DNA of 57,500 nucleotides from Chromera velia. Its lineage: Eukaryota; Sar; Chromeraceae. Every line of letters begins with the position of its first letter. The stretch's first letter is position 1. Location of the stretch: NCBI GenBank assembly GCA_018398765.1, contig JAHBMJ010000034.1:1-57500 (forward strand), read 5' to 3'. Of this stretch, positions 21,101-32,132 are shown piece by piece. The notes under the pieces are model-generated. The model ran no database searches, was not told where the DNA came from, and saw only the letters and a list, made by a program, of their open reading frames with translations. The position numbers and the translations under genes were made by a program.

Positions 21101-23518
21101 ATGCTGTCAGAGGAAAAATCCCGCGCGAGCTCCGTGCGAGCGGCTTCGGAGATGGCGTTTTGGGAAGGAAGTGCCCCCCCAGCGGATTTGCGGGATTCCC
21201 TGGCCCACAGTAGGTATAGTAGATATGCATGCACCCAACGATCGACTGACCTTTTCATATATATATATGTCAGCACGTTCGTCTGAGTTTCTGTCCGGCT
21301 GTGTAGCAGGCCCTTTGCATGCATGTCTTGCGGCCTCACTCGTCCAGATCTGTAGCGCAAAAAGAAGTCGGGCGTGAGTTAATCAACGCACATGCAACTA
21401 TCTGTGCGGTTCCAAAACCTCTTCACGTGCTTGATTTGAGCACCAGAAAAATGCCGACAAAGTCGCAGGCAGCCCCTAGGGAAGGCAACCCGGCAACTTC
21501 GGTCCTTCCCTTCGCGGGTGAGTTGCAAAATGAGACCTGTCTGGACTCTGCGATCTACTTTTACACGCTTCGCATCGCCTCCAAGTTAGCTTGCACAGGG
21601 ACAGAGGGCAAGCACGAAGGGAGAATCTATGTAATTGGGTCTGTTGACGAAATCATGGGGCATGCTGATAGTCGGAAGGACGACGTTGCCATCCTGTTGG
21701 CGAAGCACGAGGCCACGAACTCCTTCGTCCTGAAGGAGGATGGATCAGCTAGCGAGGAGGGGGAAGCGTTCATCCGAAAACACCTCCTTCAGGACGGCGC
21801 ATTCGTAGTATCAGGGCAGAATCGCGGTCGCATCCAGGCTTGCACTGTAATGCTGAAAACCGCCGGCAATGCTCTCAGACAGGATGTACAGGGTGGTACA
21901 GGGCACAAAGTCGCCTTAAACTTCTCTCAGGATATGCGGAATTGCGTTATCATCAAGGCTTCCGAAAACTCCACGGGAAAAGTCCTCGTGTGTTTTCGGG
22001 GAACGAAGGACCATTACACGTATCCCGATTTGGGGATGGAGGTGAGGGTCCAGAATCAGACTCGTCCGCCGGCTCCCACCGAGACATATCTCGAGATCAA
22101 AGAAGAAAAAGTGACGAAGATCCTCATGCGGATGCCCCCAGTGTACAACTTGAATACAGGGGTGCAGCAGGAGCAGGTGGTGGAGGCCTTATCTGCATTG
22201 CAGAAGAAGGTGAGGAAGTGATCAGTTTCCGAGTGGCTATCCGATTTATGATCTGATTGATTCGATTGAGCAGAGTCAGGGAGAGGCACCACGTTCTCAT
22301 ACCGCAAGCGAGCAAATTTTGACTCATTCACTCGTTTTGTTTTTCTTCCCTGTTTGTGGCCTGTTTGTCACCTCCTTCTCACAGCGCGGCTGTCCAATCT
22401 GATTCTTGACCTCTCGACCGAAAAACATCCTTGCAGAAAAGGCTTTCGGTATCGGTTTTCGGGTCCGACTCGCTGCCTCGCCAATGGCGGGAAAAAGGCA
22501 GGCCGTCAAAGCTGGAAGAGAAGAGAGCAGCGAAAAGGATTCTGAGGAACCAGTCGGTAGAAGGACACGGATTTTCGGAAGACCAGGGCGAGAAGGAGAG
22601 CAGGGAGCAAGACAGGACAGAGCGACAGATTCTCGATCGCCAAAACGAAAAATCGGAGGGAGACGGCAGCAACCTCAGCGGGCATGAGCCGGTCAGTGGA
22701 GCATTTGAAGAGCATCGAGTCACTTGCTTGGCAAGATTGGATGGACTTCTCAGCCTAGCCGCACATGGTTAACCCGCCACGCATCTTCTGCTCAGTTCAT
22801 TTTGATGTTCGATTCCTTCCTGTCTTTTCATGCTCCAGATGCTCCTCATTATTCTCCTTGACTATCCAGATCTTCGCTGATCGCCGCAACTTCTTTGAGG
22901 AACTTCTTCTTCACCCTTCATTTATGTTGACCATGCGCATATCTTGCTGCAGGGGCCCGATCCTGCGGCTCCAAGTGGCAGGTATCGTGACTTTCCAGCT
23001 TTTGGCCAACTCGACGTACATCTGGTCAGCAGTCACCGTAAAAGCACGTGATGCAAAGACAGGGAAGGGCTCAATTGAGTGCACACTTAAGTGTTTGGCT
23101 TGCGTGTTTTGGGATGTGTGTATGGGTGGAACAGCTGCAGACAATACACTCTTTGCTCCAGAGCTACAAAATTAGCTTGAATTCAAAGCCGTCCTCCACG
23201 CAAAGCTTTTCATGTCCTCTTTGTATTCTTCTGCATGTCTGCAGCCTCAAAGTACGTCCTCAGGAGCACCGGGGAGAGGTCAGTAAGAGAGTGCTCGAAT
23301 GCCACTTGCTCACTCACTCAGAACCCTGTAGTGATGAGGTTGGAGAGTGCAGTGCTCTTGCGATACCAGCAAAGACAGATCTTCTTTATTGTGTGAGCAG
23401 GATATTTTGTGCATCCTCACATGAGCATCTCAATGTTTTGTCTTGCACGTGAAAGTCATGCAGTGACAGGGTGAATTCGGTTGAGAGTTTGAGACCGTCA
23501 GGCCACACGTGTGTCCTG

Positions 23519-23558
<40 letters not shown>

Positions 23559-24288
23559 CATGTGTGTGTGTGCATGTGTGTGTGTGTGTGTGTGTGTGTT
23601 TATCTCTTTGACTGGCTCCATTCTTCCTCTTCTCTTTTCTCTTTCTTTTTCTTCTCGTCCTCCTTTCTCTTCTTCTTCTTACCTCGAGTCTTCGCATTGG
23701 GAAGGTGTTTTTCCTGCACGTGCAATGGGCCTTTTTTCTCTTTTTTCTTTTCATCGTCTCTTTTGCTGCCGTCTATCCTGCTGTCGTGTGCCCGCAGGAA
23801 TCTGTGAGGAGTCGAAAGGTTTTGCGAACGAGAACGAATGCGTATTTGCTGCGCTACGTGATGATTTGGGCCGATGCGGAGAGGTGCCTTTCTCTGATCA
23901 CAATTGGCACTTTGTGGAGAAAAGAGGGAGGGAGGACAATCCAGTAGAGACTTTTGAGGGGGTGGAAACCTACAGTCACATTTGAAAGTCCTTGAGCTGC
24001 GGTTGCTGGACCTCTTGGCAGAAGATTGAGGAAGCACACATGTGGGCGTTGAAGTATCACGACGTCAGGGACCCCCAGGCTCAGTCTCCAGGTCAGAGAG
24101 CCTTTGACCCTTTCGAGTGGATTTTCAACTTACGTGTAAAAGTTTTTGTCGTCTTCTCTGTCGTTCCACCGAAGTGTGCAGAGAATCCTGTCAAATTGGA
24201 GGTACTTAAAGTGCCTTCTGAACTTTGGACAGAAGAGTCGGCGTATGAAGAGCAGAACCACCCGCAGTCATCAAATTACAATGTAGAG
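21101..24288 (+). CDS. 5' part of multi-exon gene; DAC-like (DisA_N) domain 1
   Basis: Eight exons join in phase: 21101-21213, 21348-22209, 22437-22691, 22953-23024, 23244-23277, 23798-23883, 24022-24091 and 24182-24288 (533 codons). The start at 21101 is inferred; an ATG at 21451 is the alternative. Exon 2 holds a DisA_N/DAC-like domain (about 21511-22017). It shows EGRIYVIG, then LLQDGAFVVSG with the DGA motif, then GGTGHKVALNFS in the place of GTRHRAA, and VIIKASENSTGKVLVCFRG as the closing strands. In true diadenylate cyclases DGA and RHR bind ATP; here only His of RHR is kept and the second Arg is Lys, so cyclase activity is doubtful. Later exons are charged linkers. Splice junctions use GTCAG donors and CAG acceptors like the ABCC gene. 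Confidence 0.62.
23517..23600 (+). repeat. (TC)n(TG)n compound microsatellite in intron
   Basis: Sense-strand CT run then GT run with two CATG interruptions, inside the intron 23278-23797 of the DAC-like locus. Confidence 0.95.
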
Positions 24289-26456
24289 GTGAGACGCTGG
24301 ACTTCTCAAACAACCAAAATGCTGTTGAGCGCCTGCCTTTGCTACTCAAAAAAAGTCCGGCCGGAAATGAGACAGAGGCACGGTCTGTCTTGTTTTTTCT
24401 GCATGGATCTCCGTCTCCCCCCTAGCAAGAAAAACGCCAAAACAGCATTCACCGTCTCCATCCGAGAGAGCGAAGGATCCACCTCCCCATCCAAGAGGCC
24501 TCACTCTCAGAGCCCCAATCAAGCACAGACAGGGAGCCTGAGTGGCATGAGTCAGCAACCATCAGGAGGCATTTCAGGAGGACAGTCGCTGTCCAGCTCC
24601 GCAGCCGGAGTGCACAGAGCTGACCACCATGTCAGTTCGAGCCTAGCGGGAGAAGAGGGAGAGAGTGCTGACTCTGTTGGTGACGGGCCATCGTCTCACA
24701 CTGAGGCAACGTCACTTGATCGACAGGACGGGAGGTGGGCAGAGGGGCCACGCACGAAGAAGGACTCTGACACAGTGTTCGGGGTACAGTCAGCAGTCAG
24801 CGAAAGAAAGGGAAATACGGCCACGGGGGAAGAGTCTAGCTCTAGCTCAGCCGAGCCCGATGTTGCTCAGCAGTGTTCCAAAGCCCCTTGCGAGGTGCAA
24901 TCTTTACTTTCAGGAACACTGCCCGACAGTGGAGACGTCGAGCCTGTTCGGCTCTGCGACCTTAATTGCTGAAATGATGGACCTTGGCCTCCGTGCTATT
25001 CAGGTAGACGGAGTACGTAGCGAGCCCATACAGAGAGAGCGAAACGATATACAAATTTGGGACCACCCTTGCAAGCGACTCTGGTGATGAGAATCAGCAG
25101 GATTGGCAGCGGATCTTTCAACGCATTCCTGCCGTATCACTTCTTGAAGATCCTGATATTGCGCACAGCAACCTGACGCAGGCAACTTTCGAGGATGTGA
25201 AACGATTTCTGCACCGCATTTTTGCTGAGCTGAAGGAATGTGCAGACCATCTAGACCTCGACCCAGACACAGAACAGGAAGGAGATCTGAGAGAAGAAGA
25301 GAGAAGCGACCATCAGTTCCCCGTCTTTTGCAAGTTGCAGTCGACAGATGGTCCCGACTTTGAAAGGGAAGACATCCTAAAAGCGCTAAGAGAGCTGCAT
25401 CTTTGGAAGGAGGAAAAGGTTTTGGAGGGCACTTCAGGGGACAGGGGGGTGCAGGGGTGGCTTCATGAGGGGGTGATCCAATGTTCTCAAAGGAAAGAGG
25501 ATTCCCAAATCGGCTTCCACGCGGGCTTCTTTCATCTCAGCACGAATACTCTGCAGCGTCAGATGATTTCGAACTTTCCTTGTGCGCTCTTCTGGTTTGT
25601 TGTCGAAGGACCGGGGGGGGAACGGAGGGAGACGAAGGGGGGCAGGTGGCAGTCGAGGAGTTGGGGGGGGAAACCGGGAAGACATTTATGGTGGAAGAGT
25701 CCTTGGAAACAGTGACGGAGAAGGGGGGCAGGTTGAGAGCGCGGAGGGAAGAGGAGGAGAGATGTTGGCTAACTTGGCTTCCTACAGCCCTTCGCCAGGG
25801 CCTGTCTCTGTTGGGATAGTAACTGAGACAGCAACGAGAGAAACAAAAGAGAGAGGTCAGCACGCCAAACTTGCTCCATTCCGTTTCTGTGTGCAATTGT
25901 GCCAAGCGCTGCGAGAGGCTTCCTTTTCTGTTGTTTCGCTGCCATAATGGACGAAATTGTCACCACTGTTTTCAGCTGCCAAACATTTCAAAGGGACGCA
26001 AGGGAGGGGAATGCTCAGCATGACTTTGAGGGGTGGAAGTTTGGGGAAGGCGGAGGAGGGGTTTCATGAGAATGAACGAGAGGACGCACGAGCGGATCAG
26101 GAAGAAGGGGGTGCAGAGGGAAGGGTGGAGATGCAAATTGGGGAGGAGACGCGGAGCAAACACGGAAAAGGGCACGAGAAGGGAAAAAGCGTAGAAGAGA
26201 GAAAAAGAAGCCTTGTTAGTCTCACTTCCCCTGAGAGTTCTTGCTTTTGGGTAGACAGCGGCGGCAAAAACAAATCAAACGACTCAACAACATCAGTGTT
26301 TGATGTCTGTTTTAGTCCCTTTCAAGGTGGCAATGTAGGAAGATCAGCCTGTTGATTCTTCTTCTTGCTCCTGCTGCCCAAAAATCCTTTCATGTGTCTA
26401 TCGGTCGACCAAAAGTGTCTGAAACATACAGAATCTTTTGTTTGATGTATTTGCAG
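24289..26456 (+). other. Middle of the DAC-like locus, exon structure unresolved
   Basis: Coding-like segments are present but I could not join them with confidence. One is a Ser/Gly/Glu-rich stretch (about 24420-24970) typical of a disordered linker. A second is a helical stretch (about 25086-25420) with DWQRIFQRIP and FEDVKRFLHRIFAEL. A third, at about 25957-26355, is charged and follows a good acceptor at 25977. Several GTCAG donors occur (24551, 24630). It is unclear whether this is one gene with the flanking exons or the junction of two genes on the same strand. Confidence 0.5.
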
Positions 26457-27429
26457 ACACACAGGATAACGAGGACAACTTGATGAGCGAAGAAGATTGG
26501 CAGCAATTCATTGATCGCTATCCCGCTGCTGCTCTCGTATTTGAAGCAGACAGAGCATGGAAGAGAAGGCAGGCTCTGAAAAGGCAACTCGGAGTGAGAG
26601 AGCAAAAGACGAAGCTGAGGGAACCAGACACCACCAAAACCTCAAAGAAAGGAGGTCCTGAGTTCTCTCTTCCGCTCTCATCCCCTCAAAAAACACCCCA
26701 TGTGCTTCAGGGTGCAGAACTGAGAGAAGAGGACACGCGCGACTGTGACAAGGATTGCAAATCTGGTCTTGAGAGCTCCTGCAAAAGTGCTGCCCTCGGC
26801 AGATTAACAACGGCGGGGTCTGACCTTTCCTCACGATCCTGCAATAGCCTCTCAGTGTCCCCCAGACTCATCAATGAAGCCGTGTCTGCAGTAGGCTCCA
26901 GATAAGAACGGCTGCTCCCCCTTTTGGAAGAAATCCCGCCCCAATGGCGTGCAACCGCCATTGAAGCCGTCTTCCTTGCGGAGGTATATTCAAGGGCGGG
27001 CATCAAAGGGCGTCAAGCAGGGACTTCTCTAGTTGTTTGCGATGCCGACGCTCTGCTCGCCAAGAGCAGATCCGAGAAGGATCAGAGCACAGAGCACAGA
27101 ATCACGCCTTATGGGTCAGTTCGAGAGGAGGGCATCATCAGACATCCGGCAAACATCAAGACAAAGCAAGGCATTGACGCACTCAGGCGTTGCATGAACT
27201 CAGACGGCGTACTGGTTGTCGACGGTGCGACGGGGGAGTTTCGTGCTTTTGGATTCGTTCTGAAGCACGAGGCTCAGGGTGGGGGATTATCAATTGGACG
27301 GGGGACGGGCTCAGCAGTAGCAGAACAGGTTCCAAAAAAGTCGCAAGTCTTCGAGATTCGAGTGTCCTGTGGCGGGGAAATCCTAATTTTTGCCGGTGGG
27401 GCTGAGCCTCTGGTTTTGGAGCCCCCCAA
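26457..27429 (+). CDS. DAC-like domain 2 segment, interrupted by an in-frame TAA
   Basis: After a good acceptor (TTTGCAG at 26456) the frame runs through an acidic/Ser-rich linker, hits TAA at 26903-26905, and continues in the same frame into a DAC-like domain. This domain (26906-27420) begins LLEEIPPQWRATA, shared with domain 3, then GTSLVVCDADALLAKS, SDGVLVVDGATGEFRAFGF and GRGTGSAVAEQV, ending LIFAGGAEPLV. DGA is DGV here and the RHR motif is lost, so catalysis is not expected. The frame ends at TAA 27431-27433, which overlaps a good donor (GTAAGA from 27430). A 72 bp intron 27430-27501 would restore the frame into domain 3. No such explanation was found for the first TAA. Confidence 0.58.
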
Positions 27430-27501
27430 GTAAGAGAGCGACCCCCTCCAACAGTTTGACCCCACAACAAATCCCGAAAAGGTCCTGTCTCTGCCCGAGA
27501 G

Positions 27502-28450
27502 CGCTGCAGACGCAAGGTGGCAAGAAATAACCAGACTGTATTCCTCTCTGAGCGGCGAAGTGCGGGAGATCAGAGAACAGCCTAGCGTCTCTGAACACCG
27601 TCCGCTCTTTTCCGCCCTAGTAGGGAAAGCCCATTTAGAGATGAAGGTAGGACTTCTTGACCAAGCCTACAAGAGCTATAGAATGGCGTCCTCTCTCCTT
27701 CCAACTTCACTCACTCATCCTTCTGGAGAGTCATCTGCGCGCTCTTCAGTGTTGGGTCAGACTCGTCTTTCGTCAAAATTTTGTGTTTCTCTGGAAGAGC
27801 TCTCGGTCTTTTTCCAGCTTCAGCGCGATGTGAGTAAAAAGAAGCCCGGCCACTTTTGGATTAGCGAAGCCCACAGTGGGATTCGCCTTCTGTTGGAGGA
27901 AATCCCAGAAGCATGGCGTGCAACTGCCTCGCGCGCGCTTGAGATTGCAGAAAAGCATGCAGACACCGGTATTGAGGACCCTGGAGGCCATGCAGGCACA
28001 TGCATTGTTGTTTGCAACGCCAATGCATTTCTTGCGAAGAGTGAAGACAACCAAGATGGGTCGAATCCAGAAGACATCATGACTCCTTTTGGAGGTGTGA
28101 AGGAACAAAACATTCGCAGACCCCCGAAAAGTATTTACACCACCGAGGGCGGCAGCAGGCTGAAAGAGCGGATGAATGATGACGGTGCGCTCATTATTGA
28201 CGGTTCGAGTGGAGAATTCTGTGCATTCGGGTTCCACTTGAAGTGCAGTGGGAGACCCTCTTCCATTGGGGGGGGACTCGGCACAGCATCCGCACAGGAA
28301 GTTGCACGCAAGGCATCTGCATTCGTCATCATGGTGTCGAAGGACGGGGCGGTGAAACTCTTCTGCGGGGAGGCAGAGCCGATTATGTGGAAAGAGGATG
28401 CGGCAACAGCGGGTGACCGAGGCTTCACCCCCGACCATCTGTTGGAGAGG
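27502..28450 (+). CDS. TPR-like pair plus DAC-like domain 3
   Basis: In the same frame as domain 2. It starts with a helical stretch whose LVGKAHLEMKVGLLDQAYKSY resembles one TPR motif. The DAC-like domain (about 27885-28390) reads LLLEEIPEAWRATA, GTCIVVCNANAFLAKS, DDGALIIDGSSGEFCAFGF, GGGLGTASAQEVARKASA and FVIMVSKDGAVKLFCGEAEP. The DGA motif is intact, but the RHR position is ASA. It is clearly a paralogue of domain 2 (shared EEIP.WRAT, AFLAKS, EFxAFGF). The exon ends at GTCCGT (28451), and the next exon begins at 28788 in phase, giving HLLER joined to LIAQLRRT. The intron (337 bp) carries a (TC)n(TG)n tract. Confidence 0.65.
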
Positions 28451-28474
28451 GTCCGTCCTTGTTTTCACATTTGA

Positions 28475-28531
<57 letters not shown>
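28475..28531 (+). repeat. (TC)n(TG)n compound microsatellite in intron
   Basis: A CT run followed by a GT run on the sense strand, just after the donor of the domain 3 exon. The same order occurs at 23517-23600 in an earlier intron of this locus. Confidence 0.95.
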
Positions 28532-28533
<2 letters not shown>

Positions 28534-28787
28534 ATTCGTGTGCATTCGTGCGTGCAATCGGATCAGTGGATGCTGCGGGGGAAGCGACAGAACATATTGA
28601 GAGAGCGTGCAGCCTCACCCATTTGCACGCAGCAGCTGCGTTCCTGATGCTGCGGTGTGTAGGCCATGCCTGATTGTGGGGAGGCTGGTATGGGCTGGTT
28701 ATCAAGCTACACCACAGTGAAGAAAGTCTGGCGGTGCTTATTCAGTAATAGTATCATTAATGAAGTATCCACTTGTATCTTGTGCAG

Positions 28788-30449
28788 CTGATTGCGCAGC
28801 TTCGGCGTACTGCAGCTTCAAGCACGGAAGAGAAGTCCGAGCGGCAGGAAGTGACAGAAGAGAAGCGGCAGAAGCTTCAGGAAGATCTGTCCAAAGCAGA
28901 ATCGCGCCTGCGTGTGTTCAAGTTGCAGGCAAAGAAAGCAGAGGTCGAATTGGATAAGTACCACGAGTGGAAGAAGCAATTTGCACTTAGAGGTGATAAA
29001 CTGCCGAACAAAATCCAGGCTGACGTGCTTCATCCGCTCCTTGTCCAAAATATCAAAGAAGAAGTCGAGAAGGCAGAGAAAGAGATTGCAGATATTCTAT
29101 CCCAGGTGTCCGCCCAAGGCATCACCCTCACTCGTGATGAGCCCGCAACAGGAGAACAGAGACTGGAAGAAGCCAAAGCGCAGCGAGAAGTCAAAGAGGC
29201 GGAGAAAGAGCTGGCAGCAGAGAAAAAAGAAACGCAGAAGCAGAAGGAGATGGTGGAGACCATTTCAGAAATGCCCGTCAGATTTCAGGATCGTCTGGCC
29301 GAGATGGAGTCCCGTCTCCGAGTATTCACATTGCGGGCAAGGGGGGCAGAGGTAGACTTGGAGAAGCTTCGTGAACTGAAGAAGTGCTCTGCTTCTACAG
29401 GAGACCCATTGCCGAGCGAAAAAGAGCCTCCTGAGTACAGGGCGTTTGTCGGAAAGAGAAACTTTGAGGAAGCAGCTGAGAGTGTCGAAAAAGATATTGC
29501 AGACTTTCTGTCAAAGGTCTCTGCCCAGGGCATCACCCTCATTCGTAACCGGCCCGCAACAGGAGCGCATAGAGAAGAAGAGCTGAGTGCGGATCGAGAT
29601 TTGAAAGGGAAGGAGAAAGAGTTGCACGCAGAGAAAGGAAAGAAACAGACGACGGCAGGGGCAACAGTAACAGAAGAGACGCGTGAAAAGCTTCAAGAAG
29701 ATTTGACTAAAGCGGAGTCGCATCTCCGAGTATGCAAGTGGAAGGCAAGGGCGGCAGAGGTGGAGTTGGAAAAGTACCGTGAGATGAAGAAACGGTTGGA
29801 ATTGACAGGTTCGTCAGTGCCAAACGAAAAACAGTGTGAAGTGGTCTACCCGCTGCTTGTCCAAAGGACAAAGGAAGAAGTCGACAAAGCCGCGAAAGAG
29901 GCCGCCAAGATCTTTCCCAAAGCTCTTGCCCAAGGCATACAGCTCACTTTCAACAGACCTGCAGCAGAAGCAGACAATGAAGAAGAAGTCAAAGCATATG
30001 AAAAGCTGAAAGAAAAGGAGAAAGAGTTAGAAGCAACGAAGAAGCAAAACCAGGAGCTTGAGGAGATGCTCCGATTCATCTCCAGTGCACAAAAAACCCT
30101 CCAAGCCACCTGCACGAAAGCCCAATCCGAGCTCAGAATTGCCAAACTCCGACAGGAAACGGCAGAGTTGGAGCTCCGAAATTTCGAAGAAGTGAAGGGA
30201 GGTCAACCGGAGGGCAAGTCGGAAGCCGAACATCAGCGTTTGAGAGACGTTGTGAAATTGGCATTGCAACAGGCTGAGGAGAAAGAGGCTGCATTCCATG
30301 AGGCAGTCCAAAGTGCTGTGAGCACTGGAATGGACCCAGACTTGAACTGTCCGGTAGATGGTGCACAAAAGGAAGCCGAAGAGGCAGCAGAGCGGGAATT
30401 GCACCTTTTGAAACAAGGGGGGACCTTGAAGGGGTCGGGAGTTCCCTGA
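28788..30449 (+). CDS. C-terminal coiled coil made of four 136-residue repeats
   Basis: 553 residues, very rich in Glu, Lys, Ala and Gln with heptad character, ending in TGA. Four tandem copies start at 28872 (KLQEDLSKAESRLRV), 29280 (RFQDRLAEMESRLRV), 29688 (KLQEDLTKAESHLRV) and 30096 (TLQATCTKAQSELRI). The spacing is exactly 408 bp each time. Each copy has AEVELxKY/F, a helical stretch, and closes with xxVSAQGITLTR..PATG or a variant. The fourth is the most divergent. Long coiled coils usually drive oligomerisation, so this tail probably multimerises the DAC-like domains ahead of it. It is joined to domain 3 by a TGCAG acceptor in phase 0. Confidence 0.85.
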   Translation: MIAQLRRTAASSTEEKSERQEVTEEKRQKLQEDLSKAESRLRVFKLQAKKAEVELDKYHEWKKQFALRGDKLPNKIQADVLHPLLVQNIKEEVEKAEKEIADILSQVSAQGITLTRDEPATGEQRLEEAKAQREVKEAEKELAAEKKETQKQKEMVETISEMPVRFQDRLAEMESRLRVFTLRARGAEVDLEKLRELKKCSASTGDPLPSEKEPPEYRAFVGKRNFEEAAESVEKDIADFLSKVSAQGITLIRNRPATGAHREEELSADRDLKGKEKELHAEKGKKQTTAGATVTEETREKLQEDLTKAESHLRVCKWKARAAEVELEKYREMKKRLELTGSSVPNEKQCEVVYPLLVQRTKEEVDKAAKEAAKIFPKALAQGIQLTFNRPAAEADNEEEVKAYEKLKEKEKELEATKKQNQELEEMLRFISSAQKTLQATCTKAQSELRIAKLRQETAELELRNFEEVKGGQPEGKSEAEHQRLRDVVKLALQQAEEKEAAFHEAVQSAVSTGMDPDLNCPVDGAQKEAEEAAERELHLLKQGGTLKGSGVP

Positions 30450-32074
30450 GAGCCTTCTTCCTGAGATTTCCTCGAAATAGAATGCCAGAGCACGTGACGC
30501 TCTGTCAGTCTCAGAAAGGAACGTGGAGGCCGGCGTTGAGAGCCCCGAAGGCCGTGCAGGCACGCGAGATCGAAGACGGTGAGGCCCAAGCGGGGAATGA
30601 TTTTTTCTTTGCAGAGCCGTGCATTTAGGGCAGTTGCAAAGCTGGATCCGGGGAGTCTCAAGCTCTAGAGCAATGTAACAGGCCAATCGAGGCCCGAGCC
30701 CTTCATTCTCACCTCAGGAATTCGGGGTTCGCGCAAGACCCAGCAGGCAAGTGAGTCCCTTCTCAGCTCTAAGCTCCACAACACAAAAATCTGGCTGGGG
30801 GCCTCTTTTCGAGAGGGCTTACAAAGAGAATCAAACGAGGTGTCCGCGGGTATGTAAGGACATCATGGAAGCAAGAGCACCAATTAAGGAAGGAGGAGAA
30901 CAGATTGCGAACAGCACCGAGCTGTGTAAGTGGTTGGAGGAAAGCGATGAATGAATTTTGGGGGTTGATGACCAGAAGGACCCTGAGATCCTCTTGGAGT
31001 TCACGCCAAAAACTCACAAAGACACTGTGATTAGCACCAGCCGGAAGGAGTCCATTTTCGCTTAATTTCCCCCCTCCGTAAATGATGAAGCTGGAGAGTT
31101 TGGAGCTTTTCAAGTCTGCTAGCGAGTCTCCAACGCTCAGATGCTTCTGCAGACGCTAGGCAAAAAGCCGCACAGTCGTGCTGATTTCGAAGCCCCCACC
31201 AATCCCCTTGAATGCCAACCCCTCGGCCTGTAAATGCCTCCGACTTTTGCTTGTTTGGCTTGGCGTGTAACATGTGAGAGAGCCGGGTGAAACTGTTTAG
31301 GAAACTGTATTACATGCAGGACATATGAGTGGTGAAGGCGGGGATACACTCAAGTGAACGAGTTCAAGTTGTTTAATAGTCATTCTAGCAGTCAGTTCAC
31401 ATCATTGACGTTGATTATAGCTAACTCAGTTGCAGTAATATTTTTTATCAGACAAAGCCATATGTCCTAATAATACAGTCCTATAATATTACTCTTATTA
31501 ACTCTTTGAAACACATACTACACACTAATATTAAATTCCAGAATATCTATTTGAATTGAATTTGAATTGAATTGAGCGGAATTGAGGCGGTTAAATCTAT
31601 ACGTACAGGTTATGCATGCTTAGCTAACTACTGTTTCCAACTAGATTTAAACTAAGATTTTTAAATCACTTAAGACTCATCTGACTCAATTTTATATTAA
31701 TTATATATTATATTTTTTATTATATCTTATCGTCATAATCAACATGATACGCCATCGCTATCGGCCTATTTAATCAGAACCTAGGCTCCTTATATAAGAA
31801 TATTATAAAAATCGAGAAGCAATGTTATAAAAGTCAACTAGGAATCCAATAGAAATTAGCGATAAATCCTTCGAACTTGAATTAAATTTCACTGCGGCAT
31901 CGAAGCGTCATAGAAATCTAATTATAGAAATGTTCTAAAAATTATAAAATTACTTAATAATTCGTTTTAGATTTAATAAATTATCTTAAATTGATTTAAC
32001 TATGACATCAACTCTAGCGTTAACTTAAATTACTTTAAAATACTAATTTAAAGCTTAATGACTTATAATTGCCC
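30450..32074. other. 3' flank and AT-rich intergenic DNA
   Basis: After the coiled-coil stop the sequence stays moderately GC-rich to about 31300 (only short frames, none recognised), then becomes strongly AT-rich. A TTGAAT/GAATTGAATT short repeat lies at about 31550-31580. No gene is seen. Confidence 0.5.
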
Positions 32075-32132
32075 CTAGGCGCCGCTAGGCGCCACACATA
32101 GAAAAAAAAAAGAAAAAAAAGTTGGGAAAGTG

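Noticed and set aside
30751..30954. Short plus-strand frame after the coiled-coil gene
   Set aside because: 67 codons, no domain, no clear splice signals linking it to a gene.
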